Shown here piece by piece: positions 6,791 to 17,000 of a stretch of 20,515 bases of DNA. The position numbers and the translations under genes are program-made. Every line of letters begins with the position of its first letter. Within the stretch, counting starts at the first letter, position 1. The stretch spans positions 1 to 20,515 of the IMG/VR virus record IMGVR_UViG_3300042900_001006. One strand, given 5' to 3'. The stretch is from a virus. A model generated the notes under the pieces. The model ran no database searches and was not told where the DNA came from. It was given only the letters and a program-made list of their open reading frames with translations.

Positions 6791-6798
6791 TATTTATA
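6791..6798. promoter_or_regulatory. TATTTAT box upstream of the tape measure gene
   Basis: TATTTATA begins one base after the terminator arm and ends 22 bases before the tape measure ATG. The terminator-then-box arrangement fits a new transcription unit. TATTTATA is the exact reverse complement of the T4 late promoter core TATAAATA, which leaves the direction of action open. Confidence 0.3.
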
Positions 6799-6820
6799 CA
6801 ATAACTAACATACTTAAAAA

Positions 6821-8674
6821 ATGGCAAAAGGTGTAAAAACAGGTATTTCTGATGATGTAAAAAATGCTTATAGATTACCAAGCGTTGAAGAATTTACAGA
6901 AGCTTATAAAGGTATAAGTGCAGGTGCAATTAAAATTAATGCCTCTTTTGGGCAAACAAAACAAAGACTTGTAGAAATACAAACCGCGATTGCCGACACC
7001 GCTCCTGGTGTAAAGAGATTAGGTGGCGGAATTAACGAGGTTACCAATACAATTAATGAAATAGCCAAAGCTTCGAGAAGAAACGTTATTGCTAATAGTG
7101 AGGATGTTAGTAATATGTTTGCTGCTCAGAAAATATTGGGAGGTTCTATTAAAGATATTTCTGACTCTTTTTTAAATGTTGGTGTTGGAATCTCTCAGAT
7201 TCCTAAAGAGTTAGAGAAATCAATTAATTATATTCAAAGTATTGGTGGTAATACCGATGCGGTTATGAAAGATGTTCAGACTAATATGGAGAAAATGAAC
7301 CGATATCAGTTTGAGGGTGGAGTACAAGGTTTAACTAAAATGGCGGCACAGGCCTCAATGTTAAGGTTTGATATGAAAGAAACCTTTACTTTAGCTGAAA
7401 AAGTTTTAGACCCTGAAGAGGCAATTAAGGTTGCGTCCGCTTTCCAAAGATTAGGAGTATCCGCAGGTTCCTTAGTTGACCCATTTTCATTAATGAATCA
7501 ATCAATTAATGACCCATCAGGACTACAAGATAGTTTGGCTAACGTTTCAAAACAGTTCACTTATTTTGATGAAAAAACCAAAACATTTAAAATTAACCCT
7601 CAAGGAGTATTAATTCTTAGAGAGATGGAAAAAGCTGCAGGTATTACCCAAGGTTCATTATCTAAAATGGGATTAGCAGCGGCTGAACTCGACAAAAGAA
7701 TTTCTGAAGTTAATGCTGCTGGTTTACATTTTGGTAGCGAAGAAGACAAACAATATTTACAAAATATTGCAAGTATGGGTAAGGGTGGTAAATATGAGGT
7801 CGAACTTAAAGACGGAACCGTAAAAGAATTACGAAATTTAAATCAAGAGGAGTTTGACGAACTAATTGATGAGCAAAAAAATGGACCCAAAACTCTTGTA
7901 GAAATTGCGAAAGGTCAAATGACGTATACGGAGGTTATGGCTAATGATGTTAATGCAATTAGGATGGCGGTTGCCGCAGGTGTTGTAACCCAAAGAGAAT
8001 TTTTAAAAGGTTTAAAGGATGTTGGAGAAGTTGGAACATCACTTACAAAAAACGCTTATAAAGAATTAGCCAATACTGGCGAGGTCAGAGACTTTACTTC
8101 TGCCCGCCTTGGAGATATGAGAACGTTATTTTTGGACTTAACTGGTGATAATAAATCAACCAAAGAAGCATTTAAAGATTATGTAGATAATTTAAAGGGA
8201 CAAGGAGTTGACATAAGTAAATCTCTTCAGGAAAAGGCCATTAAAATACTAGAAGCCAGTCGTAATGAGTTAGATAATAGTAACAGTGCCCAAAGAACCG
8301 CTAATAAAGTTTACGATACGTTAATAGGTGGCGCCAAAGTTAATAACATTCAAGGAAATCAACCAGGAAGGTCTTTAATTGATGGTAATAGGACAACGGC
8401 AATTAAAGAAACCGTTTCAAACTCTGGGTCATTAATTAACCAATCATCAAGACTTAATGTTGATGGAAAGGCAGATTTTAATATTAATATTAATATTAAA
8501 CAAGACCCCCAAGAGTCGTTAACTGCAAAACATAAAGAAGAGGTGTCTAAGATAGTTCTTGACGCAATCACCAGTACTATAGGACAACAATATTTTGTAA
8601 GTCTTAATTCAAAAGATAATCCAACAAAGGCGCCTACAGGAAAAACTTTGGCAAGAATAGGTGCGACCGGGTAA
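6821..8674 (+). CDS. Tail tape measure-like protein (617 aa)
   Basis: The tape measure protein fills the tube lumen during assembly and sets tail length. This product is mostly helical throughout, with long amphipathic segments (about residues 30-300) including the tape-measure-like block MLRFDMKETFTLAEKVLD then VASAFQRLGVSAG. The C-terminus has an alternating strand FNININIKQD followed by a helix KHKEEVSKIVLDAITSTIGQ, an ending common in phage tape measures. No membrane segment is obvious. Its length is close to T4 gp29 (590 residues), suggesting a tail near T4 length. Position supports the call: after the gp26/gp51-like pair and before the tube-cap-like gene, as in the T4 order 26-51-27-28-29-48-54. 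The start has an A-rich leader, and a TATTTAT box and terminator precede it. It could alternatively be another helical baseplate protein, but no better tape measure candidate is in the window. Confidence 0.72.
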   Translation: MAKGVKTGISDDVKNAYRLPSVEEFTEAYKGISAGAIKINASFGQTKQRLVEIQTAIADTAPGVKRLGGGINEVTNTINEIAKASRRNVIANSEDVSNMFAAQKILGGSIKDISDSFLNVGVGISQIPKELEKSINYIQSIGGNTDAVMKDVQTNMEKMNRYQFEGGVQGLTKMAAQASMLRFDMKETFTLAEKVLDPEEAIKVASAFQRLGVSAGSLVDPFSLMNQSINDPSGLQDSLANVSKQFTYFDEKTKTFKINPQGVLILREMEKAAGITQGSLSKMGLAAAELDKRISEVNAAGLHFGSEEDKQYLQNIASMGKGGKYEVELKDGTVKELRNLNQEEFDELIDEQKNGPKTLVEIAKGQMTYTEVMANDVNAIRMAVAAGVVTQREFLKGLKDVGEVGTSLTKNAYKELANTGEVRDFTSARLGDMRTLFLDLTGDNKSTKEAFKDYVDNLKGQGVDISKSLQEKAIKILEASRNELDNSNSAQRTANKVYDTLIGGAKVNNIQGNQPGRSLIDGNRTTAIKETVSNSGSLINQSSRLNVDGKADFNININIKQDPQESLTAKHKEEVSKIVLDAITSTIGQQYFVSLNSKDNPTKAPTGKTLARIGATG

Positions 8675-8686
8675 AAAAAAATACCC
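8669..8686 (+). terminator. Weak hairpin at the tape measure stop codon
   Basis: GGGTA (8669-8673) pairs with TACCC (8682-8686) around an A-rich 8-base loop, overlapping the TAA stop. There is no U-tract, only TTAACC, so this is at best a weak or partial terminator. Confidence 0.3.
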
Positions 8687-8692
8687 TTAACC

Positions 8693-8700
8693 TATTTATT
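8693..8700. promoter_or_regulatory. TATTTAT box upstream of the 1670-residue tail protein
   Basis: TATTTATT lies 14 bases before the ATG at 8715, the closest of the four boxes to its gene, and is followed by AAATAAAGATATT. The short distance leaves little room for a 5' leader, so this copy is the least certain as a promoter. Confidence 0.25.
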
Positions 8701-8714
8701 AAATAAAGATATTA

Positions 8715-11700
8715 ATGGGAAGTCCTTTAGATTTTATAAACTCGGATGGTTTCAGAAAGAAACTAATAACTAGGAACTTAACACCTTATGCTAAGTCCCC
8801 TAACCGACCTACGCTCCCAATTAACATAGAGTACATTCAATCTGACACATCGGTTCAAGATAGTCCCGACCAACTAATCGATACGCCATCGTTTGCAAAT
8901 CAACTTTACCCACTTAATCAGTATGGTAATGAGGGTGGATATGAACAAGTTCCTGACCCAGGAGCGTTGTTAAATACTAAATCAAACGAAGGTGAATATG
9001 GGTTTCAAGATGCTAACATAGTAGACCAATCCATATTCGAATCTCAAAGATGGAAACCACTTAATGTTTTTTCAAACGGAAATCAATTACCGTTAGATAG
9101 TGCACAATTTTTTGATTCATTAGGTAGACCACAAACAACCAACACATCTAACAACCAACCTTACCCAACAACATTTGTACCATCAAGTTATAGTCCGTTA
9201 TCTATCTTACTTTCAAATGACCCTGGCGGTAGTAATGGATTAATGAGTCAAGATTCATTCATTGTTAAGTTAGGTGCCCAAACACTTAGAAGAGAATTTG
9301 AGGCAAGAATTGCTGCTCAAATAAGACAAGATACTATTGGAAGGGCAAATATATTAAACATTAATAGTGGAAGTGATATTGTTAACATTTTGTCAGGTGT
9401 GGTTCCAATCATCGAACCGAACTTTACAATTACAGTTACCGCGAATCCAATACTTGCGGCGGCCAATTTTGCCTTAAGGTTAGGAGGAAGCATATTACCT
9501 GTATCTCCAATACCTGGCTCATACTTCGACCCGAACATTAGTCTTAGACAACCAACCACAATCCAACAAATGACTAATGCCTTTAGAAATACAGGTGTTG
9601 GTAAATTTTTTAACAGACTATTAGGTGGTGGTAATTCTGGTTCTCAAATCATGTACAACAACATGGGCGCAGGACAGAGGTCTCGTTTGTTTAAAAATAT
9701 TGATTATAATAGATACAAACCAAACTTTGAAAGAAGTGTTATTGCCAGATTAGCGGGAGCGATTGTTGGAACAGTTTCAGATAATAGTAACTATTACATT
9801 GGTTCAATTACGTCAGAACCGTCAAGAGTATTTTCGCCAGGTGGTGATATTCCTGTAAATGCTTATGGACAAGAAGTTCAATCACCTGTTTATGGACCGT
9901 CAGAATTGGCACAACTATATGAAGGACCAAGTCAAGATATTAAATTAGGTGCTAATGGGCCAACATATTCTAACGGTGGTGGTATTGAGGGTGGATTTAC
10001 GTGGGTGTCACCAAAGTATAAGGGTAATGCCGGTAAGAAAGTTGGTATTGGAGGTGAAGTAACCAATGAGGACGAAGACTTTAAACCTTCATCATACAAT
10101 TCAACTGAGTCAACTGAACGAACTTTTAAACAAGGTTCAATTTTAGACCAAACACAAAGAATAATAGATAGCCAACCTCAGGGTGGTAGAAGGTTACAAC
10201 ACGTTGGTAATGCTATTGACCAAGTAAGTAAAGTATTCCATGATGGGTACAAAGAACTTACTAAAGGTTCAAGAGTTTATAGATATGAAGGGGCTATCGG
10301 ACAAGAAGTGGGTACCGAATATTGTAGAGTGTTTGCTAAAGACACACCTTACTTACAATACAATGACCTTCAAAAAGTTGATGGTGTAACTGTTAATGGT
10401 AGAAGATTTTCGGATTCGGTATTTGATAATACCTATAATCTTAACATCGCACCTAATAAAATGGAGGGTGGACAGTCGTCAACTAACTTAATTAACGGTG
10501 GTGCCGGTGGTAATGGATATGCCAAAAAATATATGTTTTCGTTAGAGAATTTAGCGTGGAGAACATCGAGTACACCAGGATATTCTGTTTCGGATTTGGC
10601 GGTATGTGAGAGAGGTCCAAATGGTGGTAGAGTAATGTGGTTCGCACCTTATGGGTTAACCTTTAGTGAAACCGTTCAGGCGAACTGGCAACCAAACGAA
10701 TTCTTAGGTAGACCAGAACCAATCTACACTTATAAAAGTACTTCAAGAGGAGGTTCATTAACATGGAAAATTGTAGTTGACCACCCATCTGCACTAAATG
10801 TTATTGTAGATAAGGTGTTAGGTAACGAAACAAACAGAGTTAGAGTTGACAGTATAATCGATTCATTCTTTGCGGGTTGTAGAAAATATGATTTGTATGA
10901 ACTTGCTAAAAAATATTATACTATAAAACCAGGTGAATTATCATACTTACAAGATATGATTTCTTCTAAAGAGATGACTAAGGAAGAGTTAATTTTTACC
11001 AAACAAACAATTCAGACGGGAAAGGATGCATCAAATGCGGGGGCAAACACGATATCACAGTCAGTATTAAAGACCGATGAATACTTTAAACCATACGTTC
11101 AAAAAGGTGGTTATTTTGATAACGATTATCCAAAACAAAAAACAGAACCAAACTATACTGAAATGTATAACCAGTATATTGGTGTAAAACCAAAGTATAC
11201 TTCTAAAGGGGAACAATTAGGAACATTTTTTAATGTGGTGGTTACACCAAACTATAATTCATTGAAAGAATTAACCGTGGAACTTGCAAAACAATTAACA
11301 CAGTATCCAAATGGAACTGTAAGTATTGTGATAAATTCAACTTGTTCTGCGCCTGCAACTCAAAGTTATAATAAAGAATTAGCCCAAAGAAGGATTGACT
11401 CTCTTATTAAATTTTTTGCCGACACAAAACCATTACAACCTTTTATATCAAATAAAAGACTTCTTATTACTGGAGCTAAGGATGTTGGTTTAACTGTTGA
11501 GGGGGAAAAATCACAAGTAGAACAATTTGAAAATGGTAAATTCACTCCTGGAAAAACAGTTAGTTGTACGGATAGTGACCCAAGTGCAAATGGTGGTGAT
11601 ACAAAGGCTGATTCTAAAGAAATTTTTACAACTACTGCCATGGCCTGTAGACGAGCGTACATTAGTAAAATTGAAGGAAATCTAACCGCACCTGTGGCAC

Positions 11701-13727
11701 TACAAAAACCACAGTATCAAGATGTTGTTGTTGGTAATGTTGTGACAAATACAGTAAATGTGCCTGTGGTGGAACAAGTAAGAAGAGAAAGAAATAACAT
11801 TACTAAAAGAGTATTAAGGTCTTTATTGTCTGAATGTGATTATTTTGAAACAATTAAAACCGAGACACCAATGGTGTATGATAACTTAAAAGATAAGTTA
11901 AAATTTTTCCAACCAGCATTTCACTCAACAACACCTGAAGGGTTAAACTCTCGTTTAACGTTTTTACAACAGTGTATGAGGCCTGGTGAGACAATACCTA
12001 CGGTAAAACAAGATACACCACAGAGTAAACCAACATTGCAATACAACAATGCGATTAACACCTCATTTGGTGCTCCTCCTGTTTTAGTGTTAAGAATCGG
12101 TGATTTTTACAATACGAAAATAATACCGGATAATTTAAGTTTAACTTATGAGTCTTTAGACATTAATCCTGAAGGAATTGGAATACAACCAATGATTGCT
12201 AATGTTACATTATCATTTAAATTTGTTGGAGGTAGTGGTTTAAAAGAATCTGTTGATAAGTTACAAAACGCATTAACATTTAACTATTATGCTAACACCG
12301 AAATGTGGGATGATAGAGCCGATGTTACCGCTCAAGAAGATTTCTTAAAAATACTTGATAGTGAATTTTTAAAACAAGACACATTATTTTCACCACCCGC
12401 ATTAAATCAGGCAACACCAAATGCTGGTCAAAACAATAATTCAACGGTAGGCACGAGTATAAGTAAGGACATTGTCGATGGATTTGAAACAGGAACATTA
12501 AGTTATTCCGATTTCATGGTTCAAGTGGTTAATAATACTCAAACATATTTTACAACAGTTGTTAATAAAACTAAAGAAACTGTTAATCAGTATAATAATG
12601 CGGTTCGTCAACAATGGATGTTACAGCGTTCATATACTCAAGGTAATTTATCTATTGATGACTCTGAGGTTGTTTTATTTGGTAAACCAAGTAATATTGA
12701 AAAACGTTTTGATACGATATTCTCTGACTTTGAAGAAAATATTAACAACGGTAGTGACCCATTCATAGAGTTTATTAGTGTAAAAAATATTGGATTCACT
12801 CCAAAAGTAATTCGTATTATTAAAGAGAATTATTACAATTTTGTTAAAAATAAAAGAAGTTCATTTCAAACCGCAATATCAAAAATTACTCAAGAATTAA
12901 CAACGGAAGAACAAAGTTATTTACAAACATTAGGTAGAGTAAACCTAATTACTTTTGAAGGTGAAACCGATAAAGGTACTGACGGATACCAAGGTAAAAC
13001 AGGAAACGTTATGGTATATGTTACAACGGGAACTGATAAAGTTGCCGTTAATTCAACCGCCACGGACACATTCCAAGAATTACGTGACGATATTGGAAAA
13101 ATTCAAACAAACATTGGTGAATTTAATACCGCAATATGGAGTGATAGTAGTTTTACTTATGGTAAAAATAATTACACAGGTAATTTAGTTTTTGAAACGG
13201 AAACAAATGGTGTGTCTAAAGCGGTTACTGTTGAAGATGTGTTCTTACCTTTTAGTACAAATACATTGATTGTTGATGACAAAGCATTTAAGAGACAATA
13301 TATGATAGTATCTGAAGATGTTTTAGACGAAAAAAAATATCAAACATTTAAAGATGCGTTAATTAATAATGTTGTTAACAACAAATCTCTAAGTGATGGA
13401 ATTAATGATATTGATTTTGTGTTCGATGCTTATTGGATAACTAAAGCCAAACCAGTGTTTGCTGAGGAAAATAATATTACCAAGGCGTTTATTGATAATT
13501 TAGAAAAAACTAAATTGAAAGATTTTTTAAACTATACTCCTTTCGACAAGAAAGAGAGAGTAGTTACATATACTGTTGAAAACAGTGCGGATAACGATAA
13601 TAAGAAGGCACAAGAAAATATGATTAAAGGTTTGGGAGCAACGACCAACTCAAATACAAATAATAACACTTGGAATGATAAGAATGGTTCAACAGGTGCT
13701 TACACATCAAAAGCAAAATTAAATTAA
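8715..13727 (+). CDS. Giant tube-cap/baseplate protein with internal OmpA-like domain (1670 aa)
   Basis: Domains in order: about 1-600, Gly/Asn/Pro-rich with few clear motifs; about 604-700, a tube-like beta domain (KKYMFSLENLAWR, MWFAPYGLTFSE, GRPEPIYTY, WKIVVDHPS); about 800-985, an OmpA-like domain beginning YFDNDYP; about 1066-1175, a second tube-like domain (VLRIGDFYNTKI, NPEGIGIQPMIANVTLSF, KFVGG); the rest is helix-rich and unknown. In the OmpA-like part, strand-helix FFNVVVTP...LKELTVELAKQL, YNKELAQRRIDSL (family NxxLSxxRAxxV; N886, R893) and ACRRAYISKI (R979, R980) follow the family order. The usual peptidoglycan-binding Asp appears to be Cys877. It occupies the T4 gp48/gp54 tube-cap position after the tape measure, and its two tube-like domains could do both jobs. 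The OmpA-like domain would bind cell wall during penetration. Its stop overlaps the next start (TAATG). Exact role is inferred. Confidence 0.88.
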   Translation: MGSPLDFINSDGFRKKLITRNLTPYAKSPNRPTLPINIEYIQSDTSVQDSPDQLIDTPSFANQLYPLNQYGNEGGYEQVPDPGALLNTKSNEGEYGFQDANIVDQSIFESQRWKPLNVFSNGNQLPLDSAQFFDSLGRPQTTNTSNNQPYPTTFVPSSYSPLSILLSNDPGGSNGLMSQDSFIVKLGAQTLRREFEARIAAQIRQDTIGRANILNINSGSDIVNILSGVVPIIEPNFTITVTANPILAAANFALRLGGSILPVSPIPGSYFDPNISLRQPTTIQQMTNAFRNTGVGKFFNRLLGGGNSGSQIMYNNMGAGQRSRLFKNIDYNRYKPNFERSVIARLAGAIVGTVSDNSNYYIGSITSEPSRVFSPGGDIPVNAYGQEVQSPVYGPSELAQLYEGPSQDIKLGANGPTYSNGGGIEGGFTWVSPKYKGNAGKKVGIGGEVTNEDEDFKPSSYNSTESTERTFKQGSILDQTQRIIDSQPQGGRRLQHVGNAIDQVSKVFHDGYKELTKGSRVYRYEGAIGQEVGTEYCRVFAKDTPYLQYNDLQKVDGVTVNGRRFSDSVFDNTYNLNIAPNKMEGGQSSTNLINGGAGGNGYAKKYMFSLENLAWRTSSTPGYSVSDLAVCERGPNGGRVMWFAPYGLTFSETVQANWQPNEFLGRPEPIYTYKSTSRGGSLTWKIVVDHPSALNVIVDKVLGNETNRVRVDSIIDSFFAGCRKYDLYELAKKYYTIKPGELSYLQDMISSKEMTKEELIFTKQTIQTGKDASNAGANTISQSVLKTDEYFKPYVQKGGYFDNDYPKQKTEPNYTEMYNQYIGVKPKYTSKGEQLGTFFNVVVTPNYNSLKELTVELAKQLTQYPNGTVSIVINSTCSAPATQSYNKELAQRRIDSLIKFFADTKPLQPFISNKRLLITGAKDVGLTVEGEKSQVEQFENGKFTPGKTVSCTDSDPSANGGDTKADSKEIFTTTAMACRRAYISKIEGNLTAPVALQKPQYQDVVVGNVVTNTVNVPVVEQVRRERNNITKRVLRSLLSECDYFETIKTETPMVYDNLKDKLKFFQPAFHSTTPEGLNSRLTFLQQCMRPGETIPTVKQDTPQSKPTLQYNNAINTSFGAPPVLVLRIGDFYNTKIIPDNLSLTYESLDINPEGIGIQPMIANVTLSFKFVGGSGLKESVDKLQNALTFNYYANTEMWDDRADVTAQEDFLKILDSEFLKQDTLFSPPALNQATPNAGQNNNSTVGTSISKDIVDGFETGTLSYSDFMVQVVNNTQTYFTTVVNKTKETVNQYNNAVRQQWMLQRSYTQGNLSIDDSEVVLFGKPSNIEKRFDTIFSDFEENINNGSDPFIEFISVKNIGFTPKVIRIIKENYYNFVKNKRSSFQTAISKITQELTTEEQSYLQTLGRVNLITFEGETDKGTDGYQGKTGNVMVYVTTGTDKVAVNSTATDTFQELRDDIGKIQTNIGEFNTAIWSDSSFTYGKNNYTGNLVFETETNGVSKAVTVEDVFLPFSTNTLIVDDKAFKRQYMIVSEDVLDEKKYQTFKDALINNVVNNKSLSDGINDIDFVFDAYWITKAKPVFAEENNITKAFIDNLEKTKLKDFLNYTPFDKKERVVTYTVENSADNDNKKAQENMIKGLGATTNSNTNNNTWNDKNGSTGAYTSKAKLN

Positions 13728-14050
13728 TGGCATTTCAATATTGGAACCGATACAGTGATTTTTTAATAAATGGAGAACAAACCGTTGTCCCTTACGTGCC
13801 GATTACTCAAAAATCGACAGATAAAGCTTACATATATAAAGTGGCTCAAAGTAGGTTGGATAAAGTATCCCAAGAGTACTATAATTCACCTTATTTTAAC
13901 TGGTTAATCCTTCAGGCAAATCCTGAGTTCGGTGGTCTTGAAAACAACATTTATGACGGTGCTATATTGATTATCCCATTTCCGTTACTACCATCTCTAC
14001 AGGATTATAAAGCGGCTTTAGAAAATCATTTTTATTATTATGGTAGGTAA
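13727..14050 (+). CDS. LysM-like baseplate protein (gp53-like, 107 aa)
   Basis: Residues about 35-90 read as a LysM-type repeat: YIYKVAQSRLDKVSQEYYNS, then PYFNWLILQANPEF, then YDGAILIIPFPLLP, matching the LysM order (D..xIA..yY, W..I...NP, G..L.IP). T4 gp53, a baseplate wedge protein, carries a LysM-like domain, and Afp/Mu-type tail proteins also use short LysM proteins beside the hub. At 107 residues it is shorter than T4 gp53 (196), keeping little beyond an N-terminal arm (YWNRYSDFLINGEQTVVPYV) and the LysM unit. It probably joins tube cap or hub to the wedges rather than digesting peptidoglycan, since no catalytic motif is visible. Its ATG shares the A of the previous TAA, and its last 11 bases overlap the next gene, so the three genes are translationally coupled. 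Wedge versus hub-adapter role is undecided. Confidence 0.8.
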   Translation: MAFQYWNRYSDFLINGEQTVVPYVPITQKSTDKAYIYKVAQSRLDKVSQEYYNSPYFNWLILQANPEFGGLENNIYDGAILIIPFPLLPSLQDYKAALENHFYYYGR

Positions 14051-17000
14051 TTTAGGACCAGACAACAGTGGTAGAATTTATGTTGAGTTTGATTACAATA
14101 ATCTTATTGTAGTTGACCCTAACAAAACTGAAGATGCGTTAGGAAACATTAGAGAAAGATTAGTTGACCATGAAAATTTGGTTATGTACGCTAATCTTGA
14201 GGCGGATGTGTTGCCAAGAACAAAACTGGCGGTTGGCATTAGTCCTGAAGATAGTGGGATAAATACCGTTTCGGTCGCTAAAATGAACTTCCTTAAACCG
14301 TCAAAAAATAATTATTTAGGTACGGGTTATTATGACGAATTAACAGGTCAAAATAGTACAAAGTTTGACGGAAGCAACCAACCTGCAGAACTTGGACAAC
14401 AATCGAGTGCGGGTTCAAAACCATATATTCAAAATACAGTTGCTAACGAATTAAACGTTATGGATAATGGGTTGTTAGGTATAACCAGCATTAATATAAC
14501 AACAAATTCGTCGTTCATTCCAACTGTTGATATACAATTAGAGGATGTGCAAGGAAGGGCATTATTTCAGTTAGGTAATAATTCACCCTACTCGGCTTTC
14601 TTTAATTTACCTTATCCACCATTCTATCTTACCCTTAAAGGATTTTATGGACAGGCAATTAGATATCAATTAAATTTAGAAACATTTCACGCAACATTTA
14701 ATTCGTATAGTGGTAATTACCGAGTTGATTTAAAATTTAAAGGATACAAATTTAATATATTAAATGAGGTTGCGATGGGACATCTATTGGCAGCACCACA
14801 CATGTACTCTCAAAGATTTAACTTTGGAGCAACACCAGTTACACCACAACAAAGTAATAAATCAGTTGAATCACAATCTAAGACTCAAGCAGCCGTTGGT
14901 TCTAATAACCCAAATAGTAGTGATGCGGTGGTTACCGAATTGGTAACCGAAAGAGGGTATCAAAAAATAGTTGAAGTTTATAGTGAGTACAAAGCAAAAG
15001 GATTAATACCTGTAGACTTACCTGAACTAACATTAGTTCAATTAATGGTTAAATTAGATGAATTTGAAAAAAATATTGTAAATTCTTTTGATAAAGTTGA
15101 AGTAGAATCTTTAACTAATATACGAAACTATAAAGGTATTTTAACTCAATTTTTTTCAAATGTTAGAGGGAATTCAAATAGTTCTTGGTTTGCAATAAAT
15201 TTAAACCCACAACCACTTATTTTATTTGGTGGTGATAAGGTTTATGCGTTTAAGGTTATGGACCGAAAACCAAAAGAAGATGCAATTTCTAAATTACAAA
15301 AAAACATTACAGAATATAATAACGCTTTGGCGGGAAACCCAACCGTAGGTGTTAAGGGTAAAACTCCAATACCTAATCCAATCAAATATGAAATGATGTT
15401 AATAGACAATATTGACGAATCACAAATTGATTGGGTTACAACTACAGTTACTCAGACAGGAATTTCAAATCCGACTAAAGAACAGGTTGAAAAGGTTAAA
15501 TCACAATATGGTGACTTTGTTGTAAGTATTAATGAGGTTACGATTAACGGTAAAGAAAGTTATAACCTGAACAAAGAACCATACTTTATTTTTGAAGGGA
15601 ATGGTAGGTTTGATTCAACAATCTCATCATTAGATGCTCAGGCAAATAAAAAGTTATCGGAATATGAATCAAAGATAACTGCGGATTTATTGAAAAAAAT
15701 TGAAGATAAAGATGCGGGTATTGGATTTAAACCAACCGTTAGAAATATTATTGCGGTTATTATGGCATCCGCAGAGGCGTTCTTAAGATTGTTGGATGAC
15801 GTTCACACCAATGCATGGAATGTAAAATATGACCCTGTAAGAAAAAACGCAATTTTAGATAACACTTCATCTGCGCCTGGCTCTGACACAGTAGACAACG
15901 TTTTCAGAAGACAAGGTTCAATATTGGGAAATACCGCCGCGGAAAACTCTCAAATTCCAGTATACCCTTGGCCTCAATTTTTTGTTGAGACACCTGAAGA
16001 TAAAAAGGGAAGGTTTCAATTAAAATACATTGCAGACCCAACAGTTATTGATAGAACTCAAGGAGGTAACTACGCTAAATGGCCTGAGGTTGAATTTGTT
16101 GAAGAATACATCAAAGGTCTTACTCAAAAATTCCAAAACCCTATCGCTCAACAACCACTAGAAAACCAAAGGGATACTAACATTATTAATATAAACGCCA
16201 TTGAGTTTCCATCTGAAGGTATTGCCTACGCCAACAAAGAAGAAGTTAAGTTTTTCTACGAAATATGGGAAAGACAATTTTTAACATCACATTATTCAGG
16301 GTTAGTTCGAGCTAATCAAAGTCAAATAAATGACCTACTTAAACTTAATATTGAGACCGAAGTTAATAATATTAAGGATAGTTTAGGTGTTAGTTCACCA
16401 TATATAACTTTTAAGTTAAAAAATTATGGGTTAAATGCCAAAATCTACCCATTATTCTTGAGTAATATTTCGAATATGGGAACGGGTAGGTCTTATCAGG
16501 ACTATATTAGGGATTTCTTTGTAACACCGTATATTAAGAATTTGACTGAAAATTCATTTACTATACTAAGAACTAGTGATATTGGTAAAATACCTCAAGT
16601 TGGAACCAGTTCAGACGCTCTTAGAACTTTAATAACTAATGCGTCTAATGAACCATTGGTGGTTGATACATTACCATACACTAATGAGACTTGGTGTATT
16701 AATAATTTAAATCAAAGTGCAAGTGCAACTGGCAATCAAGTTTATGATACCAAAAAAAGTTTAACAATTTTTGAACCGAGAAAAATTATATCAAATTTTA
16801 GTGATGTATATTCATATACAACTAATAGACCTGTAACCAATTTCTCATTCTTAAAGGTTAAGAATCCATCGACTGTTGCGTCTTTAGGTGGAGAATCTCA
16901 AGGAAATCGAATTAAATTAGAACAATTTTATTTAGGAAGAACTCCAGATAACTTCATCGCAACTGAAGGTTATTGTGACGGTATTACCCCAACAGAGTTA

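Noticed and set aside
8479-8499. Tandem TAATAT repeat in the tape measure gene
   Set aside because: It encodes the alternating Asn-Ile strand FNININIKQ and is explained by the protein pattern in A+T-rich DNA.
12559-13188. Plus-strand frames in another phase inside the 1670-residue gene
   Set aside because: They are short, made of low-complexity Leu/Ile/Lys runs typical of out-of-frame A+T-rich coding DNA, and lie inside a continuous credible frame. The frame at 14764-14946 is rejected for the same reason.
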